From assembly GCA_902789175.1 (NCBI GenBank), contig CADANF010000004.1, positions 1-64,000 on the forward strand: a DNA stretch of 64,000 nt. Reading direction: 5' to 3'. Below the pieces are notes generated by a model, which made no database searches, was not told where the DNA came from, and was given only the letters and a program-made list of their open reading frames with translations. This DNA comes from an uncultured Lachnospiraceae bacterium (lineage in GTDB: Bacteria; Bacillota; Clostridia; Lachnospirales; Lachnospiraceae). The position numbers and the translations under genes are program-made. Shown piece by piece: positions 25,088 through 37,294 of the stretch. Position 1 is the stretch's first letter. The number at the start of each line of letters is the position of its first letter.

Positions 25088-26177
25088 AGAACCTCTTATG
25101 CATATAGTTAAGAGAGATAGTGCAACTCTTACAAGAAAGATAATGGCGAGAGTGATCGCTATTATCCTGGCACTTATCGTTGATGCAATATTCATATACT
25201 TTGTCACAGGTCTTAATCCATTGTCAGTATACGGAGTTATGACCGGAGGAACATTTGGAAGCAGCTTAAGATTTTCATGGGCTTTAAGAGATCTGGCAGC
25301 ACTTCTTCTGATAGGAATAGCCCTTGCACCTGCTTTTAAGATGAAGTTCTGGAATATAGGTGCAGAAGGTCAGGTACTTATGGGTGGGGTTGTAACAGCC
25401 ATAATCATGGTAGGACTTGGACCTAAGGTTCATCCTGTAGTGCTTTTCCCATGTATGTTCTTTGCAAGTATTATTGTTGGTGGTATCTGGGGATTTATCC
25501 CGGCATATTTCAAATCAAAGTGGAATACAAATGAGACGCTTTTCACATTGATGATGAACTATGTGGCAACTCAGATAACCCTTTGTGTTGTAAATATCAT
25601 GAGAGGTAAGGCATCTTCTCTTGGTAAGCTTAATATGGGTACACAGGAAGGCTGGTTTCCGAGAGTCTGGGGACAGAGATATAATATCAATATAATAGTA
25701 GTTACAATTTTAACTGTAGCTATGTATTATTACCTGAAAAGAACAAAGCAGGGTTATGAGATAACAGTAGTCGGTGAATCAGAAAATACAGCAAGATATG
25801 CAGGTATCAGTGTAAGCCGTGTAATGATCAGAACTATGATCATTTCCGGTGCTATATGCGGACTTGCAGGTTGCCTTCAGGTTGCAGGTACTGACCAGAC
25901 AATTTCAGCCAATACAGCCGGTGGTAATGGATTTACAGCCATCATTGTAGCATGGCTTGCTAAATTTAATACATTTACTATGATACTTATCTCATTCCTT
26001 CTTATCTTCCTTAAGAAGGGGGCAAATGAAATAGCGTCAGCATATCAGCTTAATGATTTTGCTGCAAGTATTATCACAGGTATCATCCTTTTCTTCATCC
26101 TTGGATGTGAATTCTTCGTTAATTATAAAGTGGTATTCAGAAAAAAGACTAAGGAGGTATCGGGCGAAAATGATTAA
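25077..26177 (+). CDS. nucleoside ABC transporter permease 1 (YufP-like)
   Basis: Protein of 366 residues of the BPD_transp_2 family. Multiple membrane helices start at about residue 20. NIGAEGQVLMGGV is the conserved permease segment, and GYEITVVGESENTARYAGISV is the cytoplasmic loop that contacts the ATPase. It forms the channel with the second permease. The start overlaps the ATPase gene and follows AAAGGAGGATTC. The second permease gene overlaps its end by 8 bp. Confidence 0.9.
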   Translation: MRNKEPLMHIVKRDSATLTRKIMARVIAIILALIVDAIFIYFVTGLNPLSVYGVMTGGTFGSSLRFSWALRDLAALLLIGIALAPAFKMKFWNIGAEGQVLMGGVVTAIIMVGLGPKVHPVVLFPCMFFASIIVGGIWGFIPAYFKSKWNTNETLFTLMMNYVATQITLCVVNIMRGKASSLGKLNMGTQEGWFPRVWGQRYNINIIVVTILTVAMYYYLKRTKQGYEITVVGESENTARYAGISVSRVMIRTMIISGAICGLAGCLQVAGTDQTISANTAGGNGFTAIIVAWLAKFNTFTMILISFLLIFLKKGANEIASAYQLNDFAASIITGIILFFILGCEFFVNYKVVFRKKTKEVSGEND

Positions 26178-27162
26178 TACACTTATAACATGGTTAATGC
26201 GCTCCGTCTCATTTGGTACTATCATTATGTTTGGTGCCATGGGTGAGATACTTACACAGAAATCCGGTAACCTTAACTTAGGTGTTCCAGGAGTTATGTA
26301 TCTTGGAGGTTTTGGTGGATTTGCATCAGCATATTATTATGAGAAAAATGTTGCAAATCCCAATGCTATAGTATCGATTATCATTGCTGTGTCAGTATGT
26401 CTTATCCTCTCAATGTTTGGCGGACTTATCTACAGCTTCCTTACTATAACTCTTCGTGCAAACCAGAATGTTACAGGTCTTGCCCTTACAACATTCGGTA
26501 TGGGTGTTGCCAATTTCTTCGGAGTGCTTATATTAAATGGAGAAACATATACAGCAGCTCCATTTGCAAATAAAGTATTTACAAAACGCCTTCCGGTTCT
26601 TGGAGGAATAAAGGGAGTAGGAGAAATTTTCTTCTCGTATGGTTTTATGGCTTATCTTGCGATAATCATTGCCATTGTCCTTCAGAGATTCCTTTATAAT
26701 TCAAGAACTGGCCTTAATTTAAGAGCGGTAGGCGAAAACCCAGCTACAGCTGATGCGGCAGGTATAAATGTAACAAAGTATAAATATTTAGCGACAATAA
26801 TAGGAACAGGTATTAGTGGACTTGGTGGTCTTTATTATGTACTTGATTATAATCAGGGAATCTGGGCTACAACAGGTCAGATAGAAGCCCTTGGCTGGTT
26901 AGCAGTAGCACTTGTTATATTTGCTACATGGAAGCCGCTTATGGCAATCATTGGAGCATATATATTCGGTACACTTTACTGGTTATATCAGTTCCTTCCA
27001 GATATCCTTGGAATCAAGGTTGCAAGTTATACAACTGACCTGATCCAGATGTTCCCTTACATAGTAACAATAGTTGTACTTATAGTTGTTAGTTTCCGAA
27101 AAAAGAAAGAGAATCAGCCACCTCAGAGTCTTGGACTTGCTTACTTTAGAGAAGAAAGATAA
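26170..27162 (+). CDS. nucleoside ABC transporter permease 2 (YufQ-like)
   Basis: Protein of 330 residues from the ATG behind AAGGAGGTATCGGGCGAAA. It is polytopic, with GEILTQKSGNLNLGVPGVMYLGG and the coupling loop GLNLRAVGENPATADAAGINV. It pairs with permease 1 in the membrane. An in-frame ATG 39 codons upstream lies inside the previous gene and is not used. The gene order lipoprotein-ATPase-permease-permease matches the PnrABCDE/NupABC layout. Confidence 0.9.
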   Translation: MINTLITWLMRSVSFGTIIMFGAMGEILTQKSGNLNLGVPGVMYLGGFGGFASAYYYEKNVANPNAIVSIIIAVSVCLILSMFGGLIYSFLTITLRANQNVTGLALTTFGMGVANFFGVLILNGETYTAAPFANKVFTKRLPVLGGIKGVGEIFFSYGFMAYLAIIIAIVLQRFLYNSRTGLNLRAVGENPATADAAGINVTKYKYLATIIGTGISGLGGLYYVLDYNQGIWATTGQIEALGWLAVALVIFATWKPLMAIIGAYIFGTLYWLYQFLPDILGIKVASYTTDLIQMFPYIVTIVVLIVVSFRKKKENQPPQSLGLAYFREER

Positions 27163-27191
27163 AAGATTAAGGTGATGATCGGAGGCAAGAG

Positions 27192-27629
27192 ATGATTTAT
27201 ACTGAACTTACTAAGAGAGCTATCAATATTGCATATAAGGCCCATGAAGGTCAGCTGGACCGTTCAGGTATTCCTTATATCTTCCATCCAATGCATATTG
27301 CAGAACAGATGACAACAGAAGAAACATGCATAGTTGCGATTCTTCATGATGTGGTAGAAGATACAGATGTAACATTGGATGAATTAAAAGAAGCAGGCTT
27401 TAGCGAAAATGTAATCAATGCTATAAACATGCTGACCCATAGGGATGAGGTACCTTATCTTGATTATGTAAGAGCTTTAAAAGATGATCCGATTGCGTCC
27501 GTAGTAAAATTAGCTGATCTAAATCATAACAGTGACAGAACAAGACTTACTGTTATAACAAAGAAAGATGAGCAAAGATTTATAAAATATCAAAAAGCTA
27601 AAGAAATCCTTCAGGGGATTGAAAAATAA
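27192..27629 (+). CDS. small HD-domain alarmone-hydrolase-like protein
   Basis: Protein of 145 residues consisting only of an HD domain related to the hydrolase half of RelA/SpoT (small alarmone hydrolase, MESH1-like). Visible motifs are AYKAHEGQLDRSGIPYIFHP, the metal-binding HD in ILHDVVEDTDV, and VVKLADLNHNSDR. Such enzymes remove pyrophosphate from (p)ppGpp or related nucleotides; the substrate is not certain. Cytoplasmic. It follows the nucleoside transporter by 29 bp and is probably co-transcribed, which fits a link to purine nucleotide balance. Confidence 0.78.
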   Translation: MIYTELTKRAINIAYKAHEGQLDRSGIPYIFHPMHIAEQMTTEETCIVAILHDVVEDTDVTLDELKEAGFSENVINAINMLTHRDEVPYLDYVRALKDDPIASVVKLADLNHNSDRTRLTVITKKDEQRFIKYQKAKEILQGIEK

Positions 27630-27689
27630 ACCTTCCTTAAGGCTGTGATACAGTTGGCAGGAGGCAATGCAATATGAAAGGTGGAAATT

Positions 27690-28178
27690 ATGAAAGCAGC
27701 AATCATCATGGGATCAACGAGTGATCTTAGTAAAGTAGAACCAGCAGTAGAGATATTAAAGCAGTATAATATTCAGGTAGCAGTAAGATGTCTCTCAGCA
27801 CATAGAGCATCCAAAGAGCTTTCAGCATTTATCGAAGAGATAAATAATGACGGAACAGAAGTAGTAATTACAGCAGCAGGTATGGCAGCAGCACTTCCAG
27901 GAGTTGTAGCCAGTCAGACAGTACTTCCTGTTATCGGTGTTCCACTTTCAGGTTCTGTCCTTGATGGAACAGATGCTCTTTATTCTATCGTTCAGATGCC
28001 ATCTGGAATTCCTGTAGCAACAGTTGCTATTAACGGAAGCAAAAATGCAGCATGGCTTGCTCTTCAGATCATGGCAGTTAAGCATCCGGAAATCCGCGAA
28101 GGCCTTCTTAAGGAAAGAGCTAAGATGCAGGAAGATGCATTAAAGGCCAATGAAGAAATGAAGGCTAGATTTAATTAG
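27690..28178 (+). CDS. purE: N5-carboxyaminoimidazole ribonucleotide mutase
   Basis: Protein of 162 residues from the ATG after AAAGGTGG. It has the class I PurE pattern: AAIIMGSTSDLSKVEPA at the N-terminus, SAHRASKEL with the active-site His, and GVPLSGSVLDGTDALYSIVQMP. It moves the carboxyl group of N5-CAIR to C4 in purine synthesis. Cytoplasmic octamer by family. It converges on purC, the next enzyme of the pathway, across a shared terminator. Confidence 0.95.
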   Translation: MKAAIIMGSTSDLSKVEPAVEILKQYNIQVAVRCLSAHRASKELSAFIEEINNDGTEVVITAAGMAAALPGVVASQTVLPVIGVPLSGSVLDGTDALYSIVQMPSGIPVATVAINGSKNAAWLALQIMAVKHPEIREGLLKERAKMQEDALKANEEMKARFN

Positions 28179-28194
28179 TCATATATATGAGTTT

Positions 28195-28231
28195 GAAAAA
28201 ATCCCACGACAGAATGCCGTGGGATTTTTTT
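28195..28231. terminator. bidirectional terminator, purE / purC
   Basis: AAAAAATCCCACG pairs with CGTGGGATTTTTT around a 9-nt loop. Confidence 0.88.
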
Positions 28232-28274
28232 GCTGTTTATTCCTGAAACATAACAGAATCAAGAAGGTCTAGGT

Positions 28275-29162
28275 TTATAAATCCTTACCTGTAAGCATCT
28301 TGTAAGCTGAAAGATATTTATTGATTGTCTTTTCAGTTACATCATCTGGAAGGAACCATTTCTCTGGCTCTTCTTTATTTTCATTAGCATCAGACTTGAG
28401 CCAGTCACGGGCGAACTGCTTATCAAATGAAGGCTGGCCGTGGCCTGCTTCATAGCCCTCAAGTGGCCAGAAACGTGATGAATCAGGTGTGAGCATTTCG
28501 TCACCAAGAACAATCTTTCCTTCTTCATCAAGACCGAATTCGAACTTTGTATCAGCGATTATGATACCCTTTGAAAGAGCGTAATCAGCGCACTTCTTAT
28601 AAAGAGCGATGGTATAATCGCGAAGCTTTTCAGCATATTCCTGTCCTTTGCCAGGGAACTGCTTCTCAAGAACTTCAATTGATCTCTCGTATGAGATGTT
28701 CTCATCATGGTCACCAATCTCAGCTTTTGTAGAAGGTGTATATATAGGCTCAGGGAGCTTATCAGACTCTTTTAAACCTTCTGGAAGTGTGATTCCGCAA
28801 ACAGTACCATTTTCCTTGTAACTTGCCCAACCTGAACCTGTGATGTAACCACGAACGATGCATTCAACAGGAAGCATTGTAAGCTTCTTGCACATCATTG
28901 AATTACCATCAAATTTAGGCTGCTGGAAGAACTCAGGCATGTCCTTGACATTTGTTGAGATCATGTGATTGGGAAGAATGTCACTTGTCATCTCAAACCA
29001 GAACTTTGACATCTGGGTAAGAACAGTACCTTTCTTCTCAATAACATTTTTAAGGATAACATCATAGCAACTGATACGGTCAGTTGCGACCATGATAAGG
29101 CTGTTGCCGTTATCATAAATCTCACGTACTTTACCTTCTTTAATAGGCTTTAACTCTGTCAT
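28275..29162 (-). CDS. purC: SAICAR synthetase
   Basis: Protein of 295 residues. KEGKVREIYDNGNSLIMVATDRISCYDVIL is the N-terminal ATP-binding part, GSGWASYKENGTVCG and DHDENISYE lie in the centre, and IIADTKFEFGLDEEG with LGDEMLTPDSSRFWP near the end is the PurC signature. It joins CAIR with aspartate. The length resembles the longer (~290-300 residue) yeast-type PurC rather than the ~240-residue B. subtilis form. The start follows AAAAAGAGGAGACTTAAT on the minus strand. Confidence 0.95.
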   Translation of the reverse strand: MTELKPIKEGKVREIYDNGNSLIMVATDRISCYDVILKNVIEKKGTVLTQMSKFWFEMTSDILPNHMISTNVKDMPEFFQQPKFDGNSMMCKKLTMLPVECIVRGYITGSGWASYKENGTVCGITLPEGLKESDKLPEPIYTPSTKAEIGDHDENISYERSIEVLEKQFPGKGQEYAEKLRDYTIALYKKCADYALSKGIIIADTKFEFGLDEEGKIVLGDEMLTPDSSRFWPLEGYEAGHGQPSFDKQFARDWLKSDANENKEEPEKWFLPDDVTEKTINKYLSAYKMLTGKDL

Positions 29163-29295
29163 ATTAAGTCTCCTCTTTTTTTAATTTTCCATGCAGACGC
29201 AAAACGCATGCATAAGACTGTTAACTAAGTCTTTTTGTGTGAAAAACACAAGCTAATAGTAGTTTATTTATTTTGAAAAATCAAGGTAAAAAGAT

Positions 29296-29324
29296 TTAAG
29301 GCTTTAAGTAAAATGTGATATACT
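29296..29324 (+). promoter_or_regulatory. possible glpK promoter
   Basis: TATACT at 29319-29324 with TTAAGG 17 bp upstream, a weak -35. A ~130-nt leader follows. The gap 29163-29458 holds no gene; a small stem (AAGACT/AGTCTT at 29214-29233) lies near the purC side. Confidence 0.35.
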
Positions 29325-29458
29325 GTGAATATGCATTAAAATTGAAATAAAATGCATCCTAAATGGTGCAATTTGTATAAAAAATGTAGACTAAGTTTAA
29401 TAAAATAGTTTTTAGAGAGAATAATGCGTCAGTATTAAAGGTGTAGGAGGAGTTATAA

Positions 29459-30952
<1,494 letters not shown>

Positions 30953-30970
30953 GAAAGTATATAAAAAGCA

Positions 30971-31005
30971 AGCGCCCCCTCGGTACTGAGGGGGCGCTAT
31001 TTTTA
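30971..31005. terminator. bidirectional terminator, glpK / polymer operon
   Basis: AGCGCCCCCTC pairs perfectly with GAGGGGGCGCT around a 6-nt loop, followed by T residues. It touches the stop codon of the convergent gene. Confidence 0.9.
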
Positions 31006-33489
31006 GATGCTGAGATGTTCTAATAATCTTTTGCCTGCTTTACCGTCGCAGCAAGAAAGATATTTATTTTTTATCAAATCTGCATTTGCTTTTGATACTT
31101 CTTCTGATTCATTTAATCTAGTGATAAATTCATTAGTGTTTCTTGCAATCAGACTGCCGAATTCTTCTTCGTAATCAATAAGGGCTTCTGCTTTGTCTGG
31201 GAAAGTAGCAATATCCGGAGTATAAAGGATAAGCTTTTTACCTGTTGAAAGAACACTGAAGGCTTTAGTAACATAATCAGATACAATGATATCGGCAGCG
31301 GAGAGAAGTCTTATCTCAGAAATGTTTTTTATACGATAGTCATTTTCTGAAAGGTTCTTAGGGTCTAAGTTTTCTCTGTTAGAGAGCACTCTTAACTTAG
31401 GGCTTACAGCAAAGCCTTGAAGATATTCGGGTATCAGACTGGCGTCGCTGGTCTTTACAATGCAAATGTGACTGCTGGCATATTCTTCATATATCTCGGT
31501 AAGTAGATGAGAGAGCATAGATCCAAGTCCTGGTCTGTTTTTACAGAGGAAAAGGATCTTTTTCTTATCCTTTGATTCAGGTATCAGTGCTTCTATATGC
31601 TCTTTTGAATGCTTTACAAAGGCTTTATCAAAGAACATATCCGTATAAATGTTACCAATCATATTTATCTGGCCGTTATTCTTAAGTCGATAGTTGTAGG
31701 TTACCGGATTTGTATTGTTCTTATCTTCAAAGGAAGTGATTATCTCATCATATTCTGAGTGGATAGGGAAATTAATGCAGTCATATCTGTTATAGGATAT
31801 TAATCTTTCCTTTTTATTGTTCCAACTCTTAAAAGCGGATATTACTTCAGGAAGTATCTGGATAACTTTTGTATCTTCTCTTACATCTATCATTCTAAGA
31901 ATATAAGGTTCTCCCGCTGAAAGTACTACTTCTGCAGTTGCGAGTTTTGATATATACTCTTTTAGATTAAGATCATTTTTTGAAAAGTCATCTATTAACT
32001 CTAAATTTTTGTATTTAGGTGCAAGTTTTATAATGTTATGAAATACCGTTGTATCTGAATATTCATCTAATATAAGCAACACACGGCCTTTTACAATAGG
32101 CTTTAACTTTTCTTTATCATAAGTTTTCTTAACTTCATTTCTTACTTTTGTAAGGAATGACATAAGATTTGTATAGTCATAATAAGGCTTTGAGGAATCG
32201 GGAATGCTGGTGAAATCTCCTGAAAGAGGAGTATCACGTTTGTATTTTTCAATACTTTCTTCAAAGAATTCCCTGATGATCCTCTCAGTGGCATGTCCGT
32301 CACAGCTGGCCATATATTTTTCTCTGAAAGCTTTCACTTTTGCCTTATCAAATCTTTCATCAATATGCGTTATATAATCCAGCATTTCTTTGTTGGTATA
32401 ACATATTGGGCCGGGAGTAAGCTCCTTATAGTCGTAATAGAAACCTCTCCAGTCAAAATAGTTAGCCAGATCATAAGCATAAAAGATCATTGGTTTTTCA
32501 AATAATGAATATTCAAAAATAAGAGATGAATAATCTGAAATACAAATGTCAGTAACAGTGATCAGTTCATCTATAGACATAAGTCCTGTCAGATCTATGG
32601 CGAAATCTCTTAGATCATAAGGAATTTCAGGTGGTTTCTTAACAAAAGGATGATGATTAAAAAGAAGCACATAATCCTTTCCAAGATGTTCCTTAAAACT
32701 TCTGATATTAAGCATATCGGGAGAGGTGGCGGTATTTACATGACCTCTGAAAGTCGGAGCATAAAGGATTATCTTTTTACCCTTGGCATTAGGGAATATT
32801 TCATACAGCCTGTTTTTTGAAGCCAGGGCAAAATCCTTATCGTAAAAAATGTCTGTACGGCTGATACCCAGTGCTTTTACAGAATCAGCTTCCTTTTCTT
32901 TTCCCATGGCTTCTATATATGCCCAGCGGACTTCGGGACTGCTGACTGTTACTATGTCATACTTTGGATGAAGCGGAAAACGACGCATTTCATCTCGGTC
33001 CATGCCGAACTTTTTCTCAGCGATAGAGAACCCAAATTTCTTAAATGCACCTGCACCATGCCAGAGATTGATGATATGCTGCCCCTTACGTTTTTTTAAT
33101 GCGCCAGTGAAATTGTAGCTGTCATTATATATAAGATATTTGGCAGTTGCTGCATCTTTTAAAAAGGCCTGCTGTCTTCTGTATAATTCATTTTGAGATA
33201 CTCTGCCCTTAAGAAGAAAATGAACATGTACATCCAGGTTATATTTTGAAATAAGTGTATTATATAAAAGTCTGTCTGAATTGCTTAATTCTTCTGCACT
33301 TATTTCCAGAAATATCACTTTATCTTCCTGGAGCGGCTTAAGGCAGGCTTTCTTATACTGGATTGGTACAAGAATCTTAAAGAAACAGAATTTTTTGATA
33401 TCTCTTTTAAATATAAAAAATTTCTTTAAAAATGTAATATGGAATGCTGCCTTCGTCTGGGTGGAAGGCATATATTTTTTTAAACTCAT
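31003..33489 (-). CDS. CDP-glycerol glycerophosphotransferase, two-lobed
   Basis: Protein of 828 residues of the TagB/TagF family (PF04464). Lobe 1 (~60-410) has the catalytic WHGAG (143-147), PTFRGH, the HHP motif (279-281) and ISDYSSLIFEYSLFEKPMIF (317-336). A second lobe (~465-828) repeats the pattern in order: FPIHSEYD against FPLHPKYD, IGNIYTDMFFDKAF against LGISRTDIFYDKDF, VSDYVTKAFSVLSTGKKLIL against the SDYSS block, and LSCCDGKAGKRLLEHL against MASCDGHATERIIREF. It has lost WHGAG and HHP, so it is probably not catalytic. It would build a polyol-phosphate polymer at the inner membrane face. The start overlaps the SDR gene stop. Confidence 0.85.
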   Translation of the reverse strand: MSLKKYMPSTQTKAAFHITFLKKFFIFKRDIKKFCFFKILVPIQYKKACLKPLQEDKVIFLEISAEELSNSDRLLYNTLISKYNLDVHVHFLLKGRVSQNELYRRQQAFLKDAATAKYLIYNDSYNFTGALKKRKGQHIINLWHGAGAFKKFGFSIAEKKFGMDRDEMRRFPLHPKYDIVTVSSPEVRWAYIEAMGKEKEADSVKALGISRTDIFYDKDFALASKNRLYEIFPNAKGKKIILYAPTFRGHVNTATSPDMLNIRSFKEHLGKDYVLLFNHHPFVKKPPEIPYDLRDFAIDLTGLMSIDELITVTDICISDYSSLIFEYSLFEKPMIFYAYDLANYFDWRGFYYDYKELTPGPICYTNKEMLDYITHIDERFDKAKVKAFREKYMASCDGHATERIIREFFEESIEKYKRDTPLSGDFTSIPDSSKPYYDYTNLMSFLTKVRNEVKKTYDKEKLKPIVKGRVLLILDEYSDTTVFHNIIKLAPKYKNLELIDDFSKNDLNLKEYISKLATAEVVLSAGEPYILRMIDVREDTKVIQILPEVISAFKSWNNKKERLISYNRYDCINFPIHSEYDEIITSFEDKNNTNPVTYNYRLKNNGQINMIGNIYTDMFFDKAFVKHSKEHIEALIPESKDKKKILFLCKNRPGLGSMLSHLLTEIYEEYASSHICIVKTSDASLIPEYLQGFAVSPKLRVLSNRENLDPKNLSENDYRIKNISEIRLLSAADIIVSDYVTKAFSVLSTGKKLILYTPDIATFPDKAEALIDYEEEFGSLIARNTNEFITRLNESEEVSKANADLIKNKYLSCCDGKAGKRLLEHLSI

Positions 33490-34544
33490 TAGATCAAAGT
33501 CCTTAATATATCAATAGTGCGATTTACGCCATTTTTTATATCATAAGCAGTTTTAAAGCCTAGTTCATTTCTTATTTTGGAACTGTCCAGAGTAGCCTTT
33601 GTGGCTGTCGAATAACCGGCTTTTTCAATAGCATCTGGAAGTTCAAATATAACTGAGGTTCCGGCATTATCCGCAATGATCTTGGCAAGATCCTTTAAGG
33701 CAATGTCAGAATCAGGATCAGATACATTATATGCTTCGCCACATTTTCCTTTAGCAAGGATAGTAAGGATTCCGGCTACTGAATCGGCAACATAAGAATA
33801 TGAATAAACCTGAGTTCCTTCAGACTTAAGTACGATATCTTCTTTCATGACACCTTTTTTAATGAACTGTGAGATAGCTTTGGTGTCACTTTGAAGCATT
33901 GATGGACCATAGATCCTGGAAAGTCTTGGAATAACAATGTCGAGCCCGTATTGGCTTATGTAAGACTGACATAAAGATTCGCCGCAGCGTTTGCTTTCCG
34001 GATATCCGGCTCTTGCTGTGTTGGAGTCGATATATCCGAGATAGTCTTCCTTGAACTGATCCGTATCTCCTTTATTTTCACCATAGATCTCAACAGAAGA
34101 AAGAAATACAAAACGTTTTGTCTTATGATCTTTAGCATATTTAAGAAGATTATTTGTTCCTATTATATTTGTTGTTATGGTTCCCACGGGATCAGTAGAA
34201 TACTGACGGGGATGGGTGTTACTTGCGCCATGTATTATATAATCTACATATTCATTAAGATTTATAGAATCATTTATATCACCATTAACAAAGGTAAACA
34301 AAGGATCATTCCAATACATTGAGAATCGGTCTTTTGCTTTTTCTTTATTTCTTCCTAAAGCATAAATCTTTAGATTTAAACCTTCTTTATTTTTATGCAT
34401 TAATACATCTATAAGAAAGCTTCCCACCATGCCGGAAGATCCGCTCAGCATAAGAGAAGAATCCTTAAAAATGTTCCAGTCTATTGGAAGGGAAGCTATA
34501 GATACCACATCTTCCAAATAATCTTTATTATCAATTAAATTCAT
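33489..34544 (-). CDS. NAD-dependent epimerase/dehydratase (extended SDR)
   Basis: Protein of 351 residues. The Rossmann motif is SGSSGMVGSFLIDVL, and the catalytic Tyr-Lys pair is in YPESKRCGE, with LSSVEIYGE carrying the Ser. RIYGPSM follows as in sugar epimerases. The specific substrate cannot be read. Its place between a cytidylyltransferase and a glycerophosphotransferase suggests it makes or modifies the polyol or sugar precursor of a surface polymer. Its last base is the first base of the next gene's start, so translation is coupled. The start follows AAGGATTAACTCATT on the minus strand. Confidence 0.8.
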   Translation of the reverse strand: MNLIDNKDYLEDVVSIASLPIDWNIFKDSSLMLSGSSGMVGSFLIDVLMHKNKEGLNLKIYALGRNKEKAKDRFSMYWNDPLFTFVNGDINDSINLNEYVDYIIHGASNTHPRQYSTDPVGTITTNIIGTNNLLKYAKDHKTKRFVFLSSVEIYGENKGDTDQFKEDYLGYIDSNTARAGYPESKRCGESLCQSYISQYGLDIVIPRLSRIYGPSMLQSDTKAISQFIKKGVMKEDIVLKSEGTQVYSYSYVADSVAGILTILAKGKCGEAYNVSDPDSDIALKDLAKIIADNAGTSVIFELPDAIEKAGYSTATKATLDSSKIRNELGFKTAYDIKNGVNRTIDILRTLI

Positions 34545-34608
34545 AATGAGTTAATCCTTATTGTAATATATCTTTAACCTGTCCAGAGACCATATAGTGA
34601 TTTGAGTC

Positions 34609-34657
34609 TTATCTGATACAGAGATGAAAAAGGTTATCTGATACAGAAATCAAAAAT
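34609..34657. repeat. 25-bp tandem duplication
   Basis: TTATCTGATACAGA followed by GATGAAAAAGG (34609-34633) recurs at 34634 with a few changes. The second copy reaches the stop codon of the cytidylyltransferase gene. It lies in the short gap before the SDR gene. Confidence 0.6.
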
Positions 34658-35379
34658 TATTTTATCCAGGAATCAAGACCGGATGAAAGATAAGCTTTAA
34701 ATGTTTCTAAGTCATCTTTTGTTGTAAGTTTGATATTCTTATCAGAACCGGCAGCAAAATAAAGCCTTTCTCCAAGTTCTACCATCATAGTGTTGGTATA
34801 AGATGATCCGTATATTCCAATCTCTTCCTCGAAGGCTTTGTGGTATGACTTGTCAAGAAGTCCGAACTTATAGGCCTGAGGTGTTGAAACACGTCGGAGA
34901 GTTTCTCTTGGGATATATTCTGTTGTAGAAGAAGGATCCTCTGGATCAATCTTAAAGATCTGTTCATTATAAGGAAGAGAAGTAACTGCATTTCCCTTTT
35001 CGTTACAGATCTTTATAACATCGGAAAGTACAAATGAATCGATCATAGGACGGATGCCGTCGTGGATGATGATCACGTCATCATCATTTGCGATTTCTTC
35101 TAAATTATAAACTCCATTTCTGATGGATTCCTGTGCGGAATTGCCGCCTTTAACGACCCATTTAAGTTTATCTATATTAAACTGTCTTGCGTAAGCTTTG
35201 GCGATTTCTTCCCAGCCATCGATACACACCAGTTCGATAGCATCGATCATAGGATGACGCTGAAAACCTTCAAGAGTATATATAAGTACAGGTTTGTCGT
35301 TAACATTTAAGAACTGCTTAGGAATATCCTGAGCCATTCTTGATCCGACACCGCCGGCAATAACAACTGCAATATTCAT
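34657..35379 (-). CDS. IspD/TarI-type cytidylyltransferase
   Basis: Protein of 240 residues. The nucleotide-binding loop is VVIAGGVGSRMAQDIPKQFL, HDGIRPMID provides the metal-binding Asp, and RRVSTPQAYKF contacts the substrate. It transfers CMP to a polyol or sugar phosphate. Family members are either IspD (isoprenoid synthesis) or TarI/Bcs1 (CDP-ribitol and similar). The operon with an SDR and a glycerophosphotransferase favours a polymer role. It is the first gene of the unit. The start follows GCGAGGAAAATAAT on the minus strand. Confidence 0.85.
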   Translation of the reverse strand: MNIAVVIAGGVGSRMAQDIPKQFLNVNDKPVLIYTLEGFQRHPMIDAIELVCIDGWEEIAKAYARQFNIDKLKWVVKGGNSAQESIRNGVYNLEEIANDDDVIIIHDGIRPMIDSFVLSDVIKICNEKGNAVTSLPYNEQIFKIDPEDPSSTTEYIPRETLRRVSTPQAYKFGLLDKSYHKAFEEEIGIYGSSYTNTMMVELGERLYFAAGSDKNIKLTTKDDLETFKAYLSSGLDSWIK

Positions 35380-35644
35380 ATTATTTTCCTCGCTTTATAA
35401 TTTATTGCATAATTATTCAAATTATAATTTTTTCTTATTATTAATACAAGTGAAGATTTAATGGTCATAATGCTGCAAGGCAAAAGAATAGATTTACTTA
35501 AAAATTTTAAGCCATAAATGGGGGGATGTTTGATGATTCTATAAAAAATTCTTTAAATTCTTCAAATTGACTTAAAAAAATTACTTTTATACATGGATGA
35601 GCGAAATAAAATTAAAGAAAAATAAAAAAAACTGAATTTTTTTA

Positions 35645-35673
35645 TTTACAAACGATATTGCACAAGGTATAAT
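35645..35673 (+). promoter_or_regulatory. strong sigma-A promoter for gdhA
   Basis: TTTACA (35645-35650), a 17-bp spacer and TATAAT (35668-35673), near consensus. A second candidate -35 (TTGACT near 35566) lies upstream. The rest of the 346-bp gap is AT-rich without a gene. Confidence 0.75.
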
Positions 35674-35698
35674 CAAGTCGTTCCGTTAAATGAAATAA

Positions 35699-37072
<1,374 letters not shown>

Positions 37073-37127
37073 TCAGATAAAACAACAGGAGAGCTCCTAC
37101 CTTAAAAGTGGAGGGTTTATCAACGTG

Positions 37128-37166
37128 AAAAACTCGCATTCGCTATAATGAGTGCGAGTTTTTTTT
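37128..37166 (+). terminator. intrinsic terminator after gdhA
   Basis: ACTCGCA pairs with TGCGAGT around a 14-nt loop and is followed by eight T residues. The A-rich stretch to 37260 carries nothing recognised. Confidence 0.82.
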
Positions 37167-37294
37167 GATACTATGCAATCGAAAAATCTAAAATAAAAAA
37201 GACGAAAAAACCAAAATAAAAATGCCGAAAAACATAAAATGAACTTGAATTATTACATGAAGCATTTAATAATAAGTTTGGAGGTATAGACTAA

